A stretch of DNA of 64,000 nt, from positions 434,001 through 498,000 of the forward strand of contig JAGYXB010000653.1 of the NCBI GenBank assembly GCA_022495005.1, written 5' to 3'. Positions 24,330 through 36,189 of the stretch are shown piece after piece. Positions within the stretch are counted from its first letter, which is position 1; each line of letters starts with the position of its first letter. The position numbers were made by a program, and so were the translations under genes. Below the pieces are notes generated by a model that saw only the letters and a program-made list of their open reading frames with translations, searched no databases and was not told the DNA's origin. The stretch comes from Rhyacophila brunnea. Its lineage: Eukaryota > Arthropoda > Insecta > Trichoptera > Rhyacophilidae.

Positions 24330-26849
24330 ATAAGAAATCGTTAGGAACTATTCAAAGATGCTAATCTGGCAAAGAAAACTCTAAATTGGCAACGCTATAA
24401 TAGCTGTTGTATCCACTCAATATAATACAGCTTTTATCACAATGAAAATGATAAATTGACATAAGCATAAATTGTATATATTGGTAATGTACTAATGTAT
24501 AATATTATTATATTATATCGATCAACTTGAACATGTTATTCAGTGAATGTTTTTATTACTTATTGCGTCCATTTAGACGCGATGTAAGCTCAATACAATT
24601 GATGCAGGCAATCGACACTTAGTTGCAATGAATTTGAATTTTATTACAAGCCTTTATTACCCATTGCCCGGGGCATTTATTGCCTAAAGTAAATCAAAGT
24701 AAACCACCACACAATAGAAGGAGTGTGTAACAAAATGATATGTTATTGCCTGGTTCATTTGCTTTGTGAATTTGACATCTTAATTTCGTGGACACATTGT
24801 GGGGTTAGGTTGTAATTTATTCTTCATTGTTTTTTTGATGAAATAACACCCACATTTTTTTAATATTTCAAATGTAATATGATTTACAGTTTTAGTTCGA
24901 TAGGAATCGATATTAATAGCTTTAAAAATATCTGATAAAATTATCTGATGTTATTCAACATAATCGTGATCTAGAGTCTATCTATTGTTATCTCACATCT
25001 AATTCCAATTAAGTGGTAGGTACATAGGTTACTACTTTGAAAAGAGAAAAATATTTTATTTCATTAGAGTGGAATTTCAAATCTAAATAGTTTTTAGATT
25101 TTTAGATACCTATCTTCCTGTGTCGCATATAACGAAATATCTAATACCTACTTCACAATAATCACTTTAATATAATTATATTATTTATCAGATACATGCA
25201 TTTCACGAAAATACAATGATCGTTTTTCGTTTACACTATATACGCGACGTTTTTAAATATCAAAGGGTGGCCACGGGGGGGTAAAGTGTGCAATGTGCTC
25301 CACAATAATTCAAGAATTGTTTATATTCATACTGGTATCGTAGATAGATTTATCGTATAAAGATAAAGTATTGTTTCACAAAATAGTGATTTAAATAAAA
25401 GTGAGTGTTCATCTGAAAACACTATAATATTTTATGTCTTGTAAAATTAATGATTACGAATTAATCATTTATTGACACCGCTGGATGAATGAACGGCAGA
25501 GATACAAGATAAATTCAAGATGAATACTGCGGCCACATCCAACACCATTATTTTGTTTCGATAGATTTTTTGAAGATAGACTCGAGTCTTGGCCAGGAGA
25601 TTGGAAATATATACACGTGATAAATATAACAATTAAGAACGAAATATTCTGAGCTTTCTGGGCAACGTGTGGATAATTACTTTGCCATGCACAATAAAAA
25701 TATTGAACGACTCGTGAAATAGGACGACACAGTAAGTTGTAAATATATGAAGCTTTATAAAAGCTGCTTACGGAGAAGAAGTAGAAGAAGAACATAGTAT
25801 TTACAAACATACTTATAAATAAGAAAGCTCTGTTCGTATTTTAAATTGTCTCAATGCCTTTTTTGTACTAACTTTATATTTATCGTATACCTAGGTACTA
25901 AGAGACTTTCAAGTCAGTACACAGGATGTCAAAATGGTGATCAAACAATTTATTAATCTTTCCGGTCTGATAAAATGGCATCCCCATACGTTTAAACTAT
26001 TTTTGGTGATGCTAAAGATCTGAAATTTTAAATTCATAACTGGATATAAATGCCACAATTGTATACCATATTTAGTCGATACTGAAGCATTATCAGAGCA
26101 ATGAGCCATATTATGCTTCGTGTACGAACATTTACAGAAACTCAATGACCAAACCGTCCCAACAATGATAACCCGCCTACGAACTATGGTGACGTCTGTA
26201 GTTGCCGTGTGCACGTAGTCTTATGTGTGGAGTAAATTAAAACTCTCCCATTCTTTCTAGTATAATATATATTATGTCCCTAACAACTATGTTAAAAAAT
26301 CATGAGCATCAAAAATGTTTGTTCTAGTTTTAGAACTAACCATTGGTGATGTGATGACGATTTAAAGGGCGATAACTGTGTTAAATATAATATTGCTTTT
26401 GACATCGACATATTCCACTTAAGTAAAGATGAAGTTAGATGTATAACTGAGGTAAATAAGTTCTTAAAATTATTGAGTATGTTTGATACATTCAGTAGAC
26501 TACTCAGTGTAATATTTACATTATTTTTTATTGAAAAAAAACATAAAGTACTTATATCTTGTGTTGAACCTATTGAAGAAATAATTTGGATTGGATCGAA
26601 TAATTATTGTAACTACCGAAGTCCTTTCTTATTTATAAAAGTGAGCTATTGATGTTAAGAACTGATTCAGATTACCACACACCAAAAATTTATCTACAAA
26701 TATATTTTCTCGTTAATAGGTAGGTACGAGTACCTATAGACACTTATAATTATCCAATAAATAAAAAAACTGCTTTACTTAATATGTATGCACTTATTTC
26801 AAAGAGAAAGAAATGTAATAAATAAATGCCCATAAATCCACGTTCTAAC
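24330..26849. other. Non-coding stretch with one unexplained ATG ORF
   Basis: The minus-strand frame 25469-25810 (113 codons, with an ATG) begins with a hydrophobic aromatic run and later has QSPGQDSSLSSKNLSKQNN. I recognise no family, and codons are AT-biased as in noise. No element ends were recognised. Confidence 0.35.
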
Positions 26850-26857
26850 ATTGACAC

Positions 26858-27797
26858 TAGGGATTGCAATACCGGTATTTCAAAACTGTTATCTCAGTAT
26901 TTTTCGATAACGAAATACCGGTTTTAAAAATCAGACAATATCGGTACATTCGGTATTGAAAGTGGATATAAAATGTATTAATAATTAATACACACGGTTT
27001 AGCAGGACTGTATTTTTTTGTCCTTCTGGTTTATTTCTGTTGGCCTTCGACCTTGGTGACCAGTAAGAACACGTGCAGATTTGCAAAATACATTATTACA
27101 TAATAGATAGGTACACCAACTTCCCCAATTATAATTTTATCAAAATATTTTCACCAGTTGCTGGCGGATCTTTAAGTTGTCAGGTATATTTTTAGATGTA
27201 TCTGAAATTGCGCTTAAATACCCACCTACTGTTTGTATAATCATTAAAAACCTCGGCCCTAGTGGCGAATATTTATATCATAATAAATAGTAAGTCTACT
27301 GTAATGGACTTGCCTGTGTCAATAGTAGCTTATAGAATAATAGAGAAATACATATTTTTTTAAACAAAAAAGTGAGCAATATTGTGTTTGGTTTTACTTC
27401 TTATGGGATAAGTAAAGAAGTAATTAAGTGTAAAAAGTGTAATAAAACATTAGGTGGAATTACCAGTGGGGTACGTCCAAGAACACTTCGTACAATAAAT
27501 TTATTGAAAGATCATTCGAAGAAGAAAGTGGCAATAGTTCAAGGTATTTGTAAACATCAGTATCTCTACCATATCTTGCCTTTACCTATCTTTACCTATT
27601 TTAATATTATTACATACATATTATAACGATACTTATTTAAATATTCTTTCTATAAAATATTAATATTTTAAAGAGATTTATATATATATATATTTATTGG
27701 TTTCTGTTTTTTCAAGAATACTGGTATTAATACCGGTATTCAATTTGAAATACCGAAATACCGGTAGTGGTATTTTCATTCGGTATTGCAATCCCTA
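26858..27797 (+). mobile_element. 940-bp hAT element with intact ends and perfect 8-bp TSD
   Basis: The ends TAGGGATTGCAATACCGG and (complement) TAGGGATTGCAATACCG are flanked by ATTGACAC on both sides (26850-26857 and 27798-27805), an exact 8-bp target duplication. That is diagnostic of the hAT superfamily. Repeated ATACCGGT words fill both subterminal regions, as is usual for hAT transposase-binding sites. Internally only a BED-finger exon is left, with no RNase H-like core. The element is therefore an internally deleted, non-autonomous derivative of a coding copy. Confidence 0.93.
27372..27543 (+). pseudogene. BED zinc-finger exon of hAT transposase
   Basis: The frame contains CKKCNKTL (Cys at residues 20 and 23 of the frame) and, 25 residues later, NLLKDHSKKKV. 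This fits the C-x2-C ... H pattern of a BED finger, the DNA-binding domain at the N-terminus of hAT transposases. The last zinc ligand after the histidine is not evident. Coding likeness ends at CAAG|GTATTT, a good splice-donor context at 27544, so this is probably the first coding exon. The frame has no ATG in view. It lies inside the element 26858-27797, on the plus strand. Confidence 0.7.
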
Positions 27798-27805
27798 ATT
27801 GACAC

Positions 27806-29440
27806 CTTATCGCTGACTTTCAGAAATACTATTCTGTATTTCAGAAACAATAATATGGGATGGGTGCAATAAATGTATTGTAACTGACGATTGTATTATA
27901 AATTTATGACTGTGATTATATTTTTAAACATAAATGAAAAATAATGTTGCATTAGCATAAATGTTTTTTATAGCCTTTCACCAATAAGAATTAAAAAAAG
28001 ATATTTTATGAAACAAGACAATAATAATTATGACATACTTTACACACGCATTTATTAGGTGGTGACAGGCATGGCCAATAAATAATGTAACATAAAATAT
28101 TATTTTTGAAACTTAGTAATAAGTAATCATAACGCAACAACCAAAACCAAACGATATGTAAAAAGATGAAGAGAAGAGAAAGACTCTTCTGATGGAAAAG
28201 AATTGGATTGATAGCACTTCCAGAAGAAAACGAGTCGGGAAATTCTTTTTATTATTGTCAGAGACTAATCTTATCCCAATCATTAGAGTAATGCTATTAA
28301 TTATCATCTGATGCCTTAAAGTTTGTTAGATAGTGTACAATGATGATTGTTTTTCAAGAAAATATTGCATTTTTATAAAATAAAAAGTTTTGATATTTTT
28401 CTTCCGATAAGAGGGCCCTAAACGTACCTCGTATAATAATAATTATTGAATTTTCATAAGAATATTAAATTAAACAATAATTAGATGGTATAATAATTGA
28501 ATAGTATTGCATCCGATAAATTAATGTCACTTGTCTTATTCGCGCTGATTAAAAGAAAATGCGCTCTATTAGGTATGGTTAAATAGATATATTAAACAAT
28601 TATTGAAGAATACATAAAATGATCACTGATTTCTAATTTACAAAAATGCTAAGATTACAAAGTTTTCCTGAAATGGGTTAACCATAAAAGTAGATGAAGA
28701 AACGTATTTATTTTTATATCAAATATTCTGAATTAGAAACACTTATTAGACCAAACAAATAGGTAGGTACTTATTGATGTCGATCTATAAAATGGATAAA
28801 ATAAGGTCATTGATCTCACTGCTTGGTCACCTCAGGTGAGACGAGGTTAGGTGACTGGTGACTTTGCGTTTATTCATACAAAATAATAAATAACACTTAG
28901 CACGAGGTGTTGTCGCTATTATGCGAGATCGCACCATGTCTTTGAACACGATCGTACAGGGGATTACATTCAAAATTCCATATCATCTGACAATAACTCT
29001 ACTGCTATATATATTTGCTCGAACAGTTTTAGCACCAATGGAATATGTAATAACATAAAATGTTTGTGTTTGTTGAAATAAACAGTCATGTATTGGAAAC
29101 AAGTCAATTATATAAAAAATATATTTTAGATTACGGTAACTAATTGGAGTACATATAGAATCTGCGTTAAACGTAAACTGCAGAAATTAATTATTTTGGT
29201 TTTATAATGAAAATATCATGGGAAAATCGATTTAGTAATGTGAATGCGAGTCGGACAACTTGAATACTGTTTTAACATAAACTGCGAAATGACTTTTAGA
29301 TGACGTCATAAAAATTTTATGTGTTTTAGAAGCTGAATAATGGTTTTTATAGATTGTATTTCAAATGAGATACGATAATTATTCGAAGATCGATTCATGA
29401 GAAAATCAGGATTTCAATATAATAATTCACATCCACAATA
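27806..29440. other. AT-rich non-coding stretch, nothing recognised
   Basis: No gene-like frame and no element ends were seen between the hAT element and the mariner element. Confidence 0.4.
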
Positions 29441-29442
29441 TA

Positions 29443-30723
29443 CGAGGGTGGGTCAATAATTCCTTAGAAAAAAGCATTTTTGTATTTTTTTTTTATTTCT
29501 CAACATAATTTCCTTGGAGCTCAATACACTTGGTTAGACGTTTCTCAATTTTTTTTAAACCGTCAGAAAAATAAGTTTTCGGAAGGTCCTCAAAATAAGC
29601 ATTTGTCCGATCGATGGCTTCTTCATTTGAAAAAAAACGTTGTCCACTTAGCCATTTTTTTAAGTTTGGGAAAAGGAAAAGTCACTGGGGGCTAAATCTG
29701 GCGAATACGGTGGGTGGTCGACCAATTCGAACTTCAATTCTTCAATTTTAGCCATTGATCGTAAACATGTGTGAACACGGGCATTGTCCTGATGAAAGAG
29801 GATTTTTTTCCTGTTTAAATGAGGCCGTTTTTCTTCAATTTTGTTTTTTAGCTGGTCCAATAAAGATGCATAATAATCCCCTGTTATTGTTTTCCTTTTT
29901 CCAAATAGTCAACGAAAATAATTTCACGTGCATCCCAAAATACAGTAGCCATAACCTTACCAGCTGATTTTACGGTTTCGCCTTCTTTGGACATGGTTCG
30001 CCTTTCGCAATCCACTGCTTTGACTGTTCTTTCGTCTCGGGAGTATAGTGGTGTATCCATGTTTCATCTACAGTCACAAAGCGACGAAAAAATTCATCCG
30101 GATTGCGTTGCATGAGCGACAACAGGGCTTTAGTGGCCACCACCCTATTGCGTTTATTGTCGACTGTGAGCAAACGCGGCACCCATCTTGCAGAAATATT
30201 TTCATGCCCAATTTGTCATGTAAAATAGAAATGACGCTACCTTTTGAGATCCCTGTAACCTCAATTATCTCACTCAACTTTAATCTTCGGTCACTTAACA
30301 CCATATCGTGGATTTTATTGATCATTTCTGGTGTAGTCACCTCTACAGGACGTCCTGAGCGTGGTTCATCCTTTGTTGATGTACGACCACGTTTAAATTC
30401 ATTTAAACCAGTTATAAATAGTTGCAAGTGAAGGAGCAGATATGCCGTGAACTAAATCCAACTCATTTTTTATTTGCTGTTAACCCTTTTATATTAAAAT
30501 GTTTAATAACAGCTCTAAACTCAATTTTCTCCATTTTCCATTTTTCCATTTTCCACAAGCAAATTTTTTTTTTAAATGTACGAGAAACACACAACAACCT
30601 GACCAATCTGATTGAAACTTCGCAGCGTACTGAATCGGTAGTGCCGCTGCATGAAAACAAACCGCTTGCAGTACTAGTCGCGCCACCTGTCGGCTTTTCT
30701 AAGGACTTATTGACCCACCCTCG
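29443..30723 (-). mobile_element. Full-length mariner element (1281 bp)
   Basis: Terminal inverted repeats of about 28 bp start CGAGGGTGGGTCAATAATTC (left) and CGAGGGTGGGTCAATAAGTC (right, complement), each bordered by TA, the Tc1/mariner target duplication. The length is typical of a mariner. The transposase is on the minus strand and is broken by frameshifts. The TIRs differ at about one position, so the copy is not extremely old. Confidence 0.95.
29493..30534 (-). pseudogene. mariner transposase, D34D, frameshifted
   Basis: Cut-and-paste transposase of the Tc1/mariner superfamily, spanning about 347 codons from an ATG at 30534 to the stop near 29493, the usual length. N-terminal helix-turn-helix region: EFRAVIKHFNIKGLTANK, then EFKRGRTSTKDEPRSGRP. 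Catalytic core: VTVDETWIHHYTPETKEQSK (first Asp), FHQDNARVHT (second Asp) and PYSPDLAPSDF (third Asp). There are 34 residues between the second and third Asp, giving the D34D signature of mariner. The frame is broken at least four times: near 30465 and 30415 at the N-terminus, near 30195 after KLGMK, near 29973 after KKAK, and near 29680 just after APSDF. All three catalytic aspartates survive, but no functional protein can be made. Confidence 0.93.
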
Positions 30724-30725
30724 TA

Positions 30726-33700
30726 CAAAATAAATAGATGGGTAATAAAAAAAATAGTGAACGTTCAGATATTATAGTGATTTAACTTTAAAACATTTCT
30801 TTCTACTTCTTAATGGGTTCATTAGGAATATCTCTGTACTAGCAATTATTATTGTTTAATGTTTCCATCAATATCATTAGTAACAGTAACTTGCGGTATT
30901 AATGCTACCCGATTGCAGGACTGATGTGATGATATTGCATGAGCCTGTAGGTACATAATATGTACAATATATCGTGCATGTATTCTTTCTAATACCGTTA
31001 ATTATTATTAATTAAGAATGGGTTAAGTATGTTGTTTATACTTAAGTATTTCTATTAAACGAATTTTTTCATTAACTATTATTTATTTCAGTATCTTTTG
31101 ACATATTTTCCACTTTATTTATTAAAAATGATTTTTACTTTACACTTGGGTAACAATTATACGATGCTGTTAGTATCAAAGTCGATACCCTCCATATTTC
31201 GCAATTTCGAGATAATCGCGAAAATCTGTCAAGCTAACTTGGGACTGAAAATAGATTTTTTCCCACGCATATTTTTAATTAATTAGAAAAAGTAAATCAC
31301 TTAATAAATATTCTTAACGTCAATAAAATTAAGGAAAAATCACGTTTAAAGTTAGTTGTAAAATAATATTAAAATGGTGATTGATGAATATAAACGACTC
31401 TGCAATCAACATTCGGTTTAATATTATTTAACTAACAAACTGAGCTTGATTTGATATTATATGAATATGCATACGATGGAAAAGTACTAAAAAAAAGGAT
31501 TTAAAGCAAGACACGACGATGGAGTTTGGCGCTGCGGAAGACACTTCCAAAACAACGAAATCTAACAGAAAATTGGCGAAGACATCATAAAACCCATTTA
31601 AATTTACAGACAAAAATGGGTTGGTCATATTCGTAATGTCTGCAAATAAATAGTGACTGAGAAATGTAAGGTGCTAGGGAAAGCCTTCATCCAACAGTAG
31701 AATTTTGAATGGAGGATATTTGAACTATTTCCCATCAATATTTGGAACGTATTTGTATGAAAATAAATCACTTACCAATTAATTAACAAGATTGATATGT
31801 ATATAAATCTAGGTAAATGTAGAATCATTTTTCAAGGGACATCCATATAAAATTCACTGCGGTTTACCTAGAACAAACAGAAAAAAATATATTGAACATT
31901 TTAAGACGAAGGTAATTGAGCAAAATACAATTTTATATAAAGTACATCAAGTATGAACAAAAAAAAAGACGAAATTGTTATTTGCTAAGTTTTAAGAACA
32001 CTAAAGATAGAACAAACTTTTTTCACGGTTAATATATTTTATACAGTGTGATCACGCTTCTTTCGGTAAACTATGTTTTTTTTAGTAAAAGAAACTATAA
32101 TGGTGTAACGTAAATTGAAATAAAATTGATCGTTCCAAAGTTTAAAATAAAACGAAAATCAGCGACCATCACGACAAACGAACCATAGAAAACTGAATTA
32201 CAATCAAAAAATTTAACTAAACTAACTTCGGAAGATAATTAATTTGACAGCGAATCGAATGACTTTTTTATAAATAAAGTTTGAAAGAAAACCTACAGAG
32301 GTATGAAGATTCTCAGTGCTGGATAAACTTTAATTTCCGAGAGGAATGGCCAAAAAAATATAATTTATCTATGAATTATTCACACGGCCAATGAACGCGA
32401 CGCTCAAATCAAATTCTGTATAATTGAAATCGTCCCGATGAAGCAGGTGTATTAAAAATTTACGTAAATACATAATATTTTTATAATTAATAAAGTTATT
32501 TTGCTATTCTCTCCGTATTATACGAAAATATATTGATAATAATAATCTTGACTAAATTAATTCTTCAGGGTTTCCCAAACTTTTCCTGCGATAAAACATT
32601 TAGTAAATCCTGAAATTTTAACGGAACACCTTGTTTATTTTGAAGGAGTAAGTAAATAATACATAATCAATAACATTTAAAAAAATATATAATCATTTAA
32701 GTATGTATTTAGTAATTATTTAACGCATAAAAATATGAGTGAAGTTCTTAATAACTTCGATGATTTTGGATCATTGCATTGCAAATCTTCTTTATATCAG
32801 GCATATTAGAAAGTTGAATTCTTATATCTGATGTGGCATCGAACCTGTTCCTGGACTTTGGCTTCGTTGCAGGATTATAAAGAAATCTTGCTTCGCATAC
32901 TTATGTCGTAGTAAAGGGAAATAAAACAATAATAGCTTGTTTTGACATACTGAGGCACTCTCCTGATAAATTCGCGAAACATACTTTGAGAAATCTTGCT
33001 TAGATAATATATTGTTGATAATAAAATTATAAAAAATAGATAACTACGTAAATAACACGGAAAGTACCTATACTTTAATATACGAGTGAAAATACACATA
33101 TCTATTGTTTAATTATTAGAATGATTATAATAAAATAACTATAAAAAATCCGAATCAAAATGGCTAATAATGCTAATTCAATCAAGGATTTTTAAATGCG
33201 TTTTTATTGACTTGAAAACGTGTTGTATTTCTATTTAATGAAATTTTGTATTAATTTAGTGAAATTATAGATACTATTATGATAACATATTTAGATTGTT
33301 TGTGAGCAGTTTATTTAACTGCTAAGCTATTTTTGTTATATAAACGTGAACATATTAAAAATTGTTTGAGAGGAATAAAGAATTGAATATAACTTGAAAT
33401 CACACTGAAAATAGCGGTTAAAACTGCCATATTTAGACGGTTTCAAACGCGTTTCATATTGCGCACTTAAATATTTTACACAATCGTGATTCTCATAAAT
33501 TAAAACGTCATAGTTTATCTTCATATATTATATTATATAATATTATTATATAAATCACTATCGAATTGACAGATAAATACAATCAATGGTATTTTAGAAG
33601 AAAAAATACTTACCCATTTTTAAGCATCACTTTCATTTTAATATATTATTATAAGTATTTGAGAGAAATATTATTTTCACGAATATAAAATAGTGAAGTT

Positions 33701-34860
33701 ATAATTATAAATAATAATTTATAAAAATATATCATTTAAGAAACGTGCAGTTTAAAGTCACTGGCTCCGGATATTGCTTGCAATATTGCAACTCCAATAT
33801 TTGCTACAATTTGATTGAAATCAGAGCTAGGCGTAATTTGACCAGACCAGGGGAATATCAGACGGGCGCGGAATCAGAAATATGAATTATGAAATATATA
33901 GGTACCTTAATGTCGCTCACAAGTAACTACTTACACAAAATACTTGTATAATTTTCAAACTAGTGTGTCCTTAAACTTAAGATGCGACAATTAGGACAGA
34001 AATCTTCTGGTTGTTCCGCTTGTTTGAATTACGGGACAAATTATGTTTTTATGAAAGAGCGTGAATGTGATCTGATTGGCACTTTGGAATCGCAAAAAGA
34101 CGTGCGGATCGCAATCAGAAAAAAATCACATCTTACAACACCATGAATAAGAAGCAGAAACATAGAAGTCATTGAATTTTATGTTCACTTAATGGAGTTA
34201 ATAATTATCAATTATTGGTCGAAAGACAAAACACTCTATAATATAACCAGTAGGTATCTAGGTGTTTATTCCACATAATTTCTTAAATCTATTTTTTTTC
34301 GAATTGCTTAATTTTACGTAGTTACATTTTTTTTCATCCACAAAATTTAATGTGATTCAAGATGTTGCTTAAAAAAATAAAAATATATTATTCATTTTCT
34401 TAGTGTAGCTAATATTAATTTTGTTAATAAGGAGTGAAATATAAAAAAATCAAAGTAAATTTCAATGTAATGAAAGGATTTTATTAGTTTATTTAATGGG
34501 TTTTGCATACCTAACTACGCTTATTTGGTTTAACATTTTAGAATAGTTGTAAATAAAAAAAGTACCAACCAAATAAAAATTAATTATAAATTTATCCCTG
34601 GTTGTTAGCAGAGGTAAACAATGAGTTACAGTTGAAAATATTATATTCCCACCATATTTCCCTAAAGCTTTCCATACAACTCTTCATTTTGAATCTTAAA
34701 ATTTAATTTCAGTGGAATATTATTATCCCATTCCCTTTTTCTGCGATATATAGTTACAGCTATAACGTAGCATAAAATAATATTATAGAACAATGTTACT
34801 TGCTTATGGGTAATGGTTTATTTAAGTAATTTGACTGCATATTTATTTTATTGTTCAGTA
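30726..34860. other. Long AT-rich stretch, nothing recognised
   Basis: I saw no recognisable protein, SINE head or terminal repeat in about 4 kb. Frames at 31428-31628 and 32875-33099 lack known motifs. Confidence 0.4.
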
Positions 34861-34861
34861 A

Positions 34862-35305
34862 AAAAATATATAAGTCTTACGTAATTTGAAAACACCTAAG
34901 AGAAAAAATATATTACCATCAGAAAAAATCTCTTTAAAAAATACGACACCCAGCGTGATCCCATTTGGGTGTCGTTTTTTGGTGGTTATATATTATTTAT
35001 TTGAGGTATTTTCAAATTATGTATGTTCAATAAAGATTATTACATTTTTAATAAACCAATTATTTTATTTGACAAATAATTTATAAGATTTGAGAATGTA
35101 ACATTCTATATATTGAACATACATAACTTGAAAACACCTCAGATATATAATATACCTACTATAAAAAAATCACATTTGAGAAAAAGGTATATATCTGAGG
35201 TATTTTCAAGTAATGTATGTTCAATAATATTATATAGAATGTTACATTCTCAAATCTTGTGAAATATTCGTTAAATAAAAGAAATGGTTTATTAAAAATT
35301 GGTAG
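34862..35305. repeat. Head-to-tail and inverted pile-up of SINE family A tails
   Basis: The tail sequence TTGAGGTATTTTCAAATTATGTATGTTCAATA occurs twice in direct orientation (about 35000 and 35190). It also occurs in reverse as GAATGTAACATTCTATATATTGAACATACATAACTTGAAAACACCTC (about 35093-35139). An inverted pair ACGACACCCA/TGGGTGTCGT lies at about 34943-34975, where the tRNA-head junction should be. The arrangement suggests successive insertions of the same SINE family into one another. Confidence 0.65.
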
Positions 35306-35339
35306 CATGTTCAAATATACGTTATAACTAAATATTTGG

Positions 35340-35690
35340 TGAGAGCCGGGCGTCGGTTAGTAAGTAAGGCAATTAATGATTCCTTGATTTAAAACACAAA
35401 AACCGATAGTAAAAAATAACGCAATTTGATAAGCACTTCATGTGGGACCTACCAGTTAAAATTATCTTAATTAAGTAGGAGGCCAGTAGCTTAATTGGTT
35501 AAGGCATATTGGCGCGATATCCGTAGATATAAGGAGTCAAATCCCGTAGGGCGTCGTGTTTTTTTTCAAATGTGATTTTTTCTAGTAGGTAATATATCTG
35601 AAGTGTTTTCAAGTTATATATATTGAATATTACATTCTTAAATACTATGAATTTTTCGTTGAATAAATAAAATATTATTAAAAAAAGTAT
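35340..35690 (+). repeat. SINE family A copy 3 (long form)
   Basis: Box A-like CAGTAGCTTAATTGGTTAAGG (about 35483-35503) and box B-like AGTCAAATCCCG (about 35536-35547) are followed by GGGCGTCGTG, a T-rich run and the shared body GATTTTTTCTAGTAGGTAAT ... TATTACATTCTTAAAT ... TTCGTTGAATAAATAAAA. As in the copy at 17.0 kb, about 130 bp upstream of the tRNA-like head is conserved too. Confidence 0.8.
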
Positions 35691-35989
35691 GATTGGCCAA
35701 TGCACAATAATACACAGTTAAGTTAACACCATGAAATACTACGTATATCCTGCAATACGCAACTAATTAAATCTTATTCTTCTTTCTGTACCACATCTGT
35801 TGTCGTATGTCGGCGATGGTGTTACCTATTTTTCCCTATATACCATTCATTGCTCTAAACAGGAATGGAGTAGGTACTGAGTTTAAATCATTCTGTGGGA
35901 TTCTTGAGCTAATACGTTCTTCTTCTATCACGGCCCACTTAACGGAAATCTTTCAGATACCTAATGTTAAAATTTACATCTCTTTACTT

Positions 35990-36125
35990 CTCTGATTACT
36001 TCGTGACTTTGGCTTTCCAGCATGCGTCTGTATACCCACATTTCGAAAGCTTCAAATTTTGTAAGAGTATTTTTTCTGCGAGTGTCCACGCCTCCACTCC
36101 ATAAACAGATAAGCTGTAATTCAAT
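35990..36125 (-). pseudogene. LINE reverse-transcriptase C-terminal fragment
   Basis: Minus-strand reading gives LWSGGVDTRRKNTLTKFEAF then EMWVYRRML. This matches the 'W(T)L...KLEAFEMWCYRRML' segment near the C-terminus of widespread insect RTE/jockey-like LINE ORF2 proteins. The next expected segment (ISWTDxVTNEEVL) is only partly recognisable as SQSHEVIREV. The catalytic domain is absent, so it is a 5'-truncated, decayed insertion. Confidence 0.8.
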
Positions 36126-36189
36126 GATCTGTGGGACGTGTAATGAACACGGAATAAAAAAAATATATTTAATGCGTTTCTTCACATTA

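Noticed and set aside
25469..25810. 113-residue minus-strand ORF with an ATG and a hydrophobic N-terminus
   Set aside because: The composition is AT-driven (Phe, Tyr, Ser), no family was recognised, and nothing supports expression. Kept only as a remark in the region entry.
30048..30431. 127-residue plus-strand open frame
   Set aside because: It lies opposite the mariner transposase, whose minus-strand reading shows the conserved catalytic motifs; this frame is a shadow.
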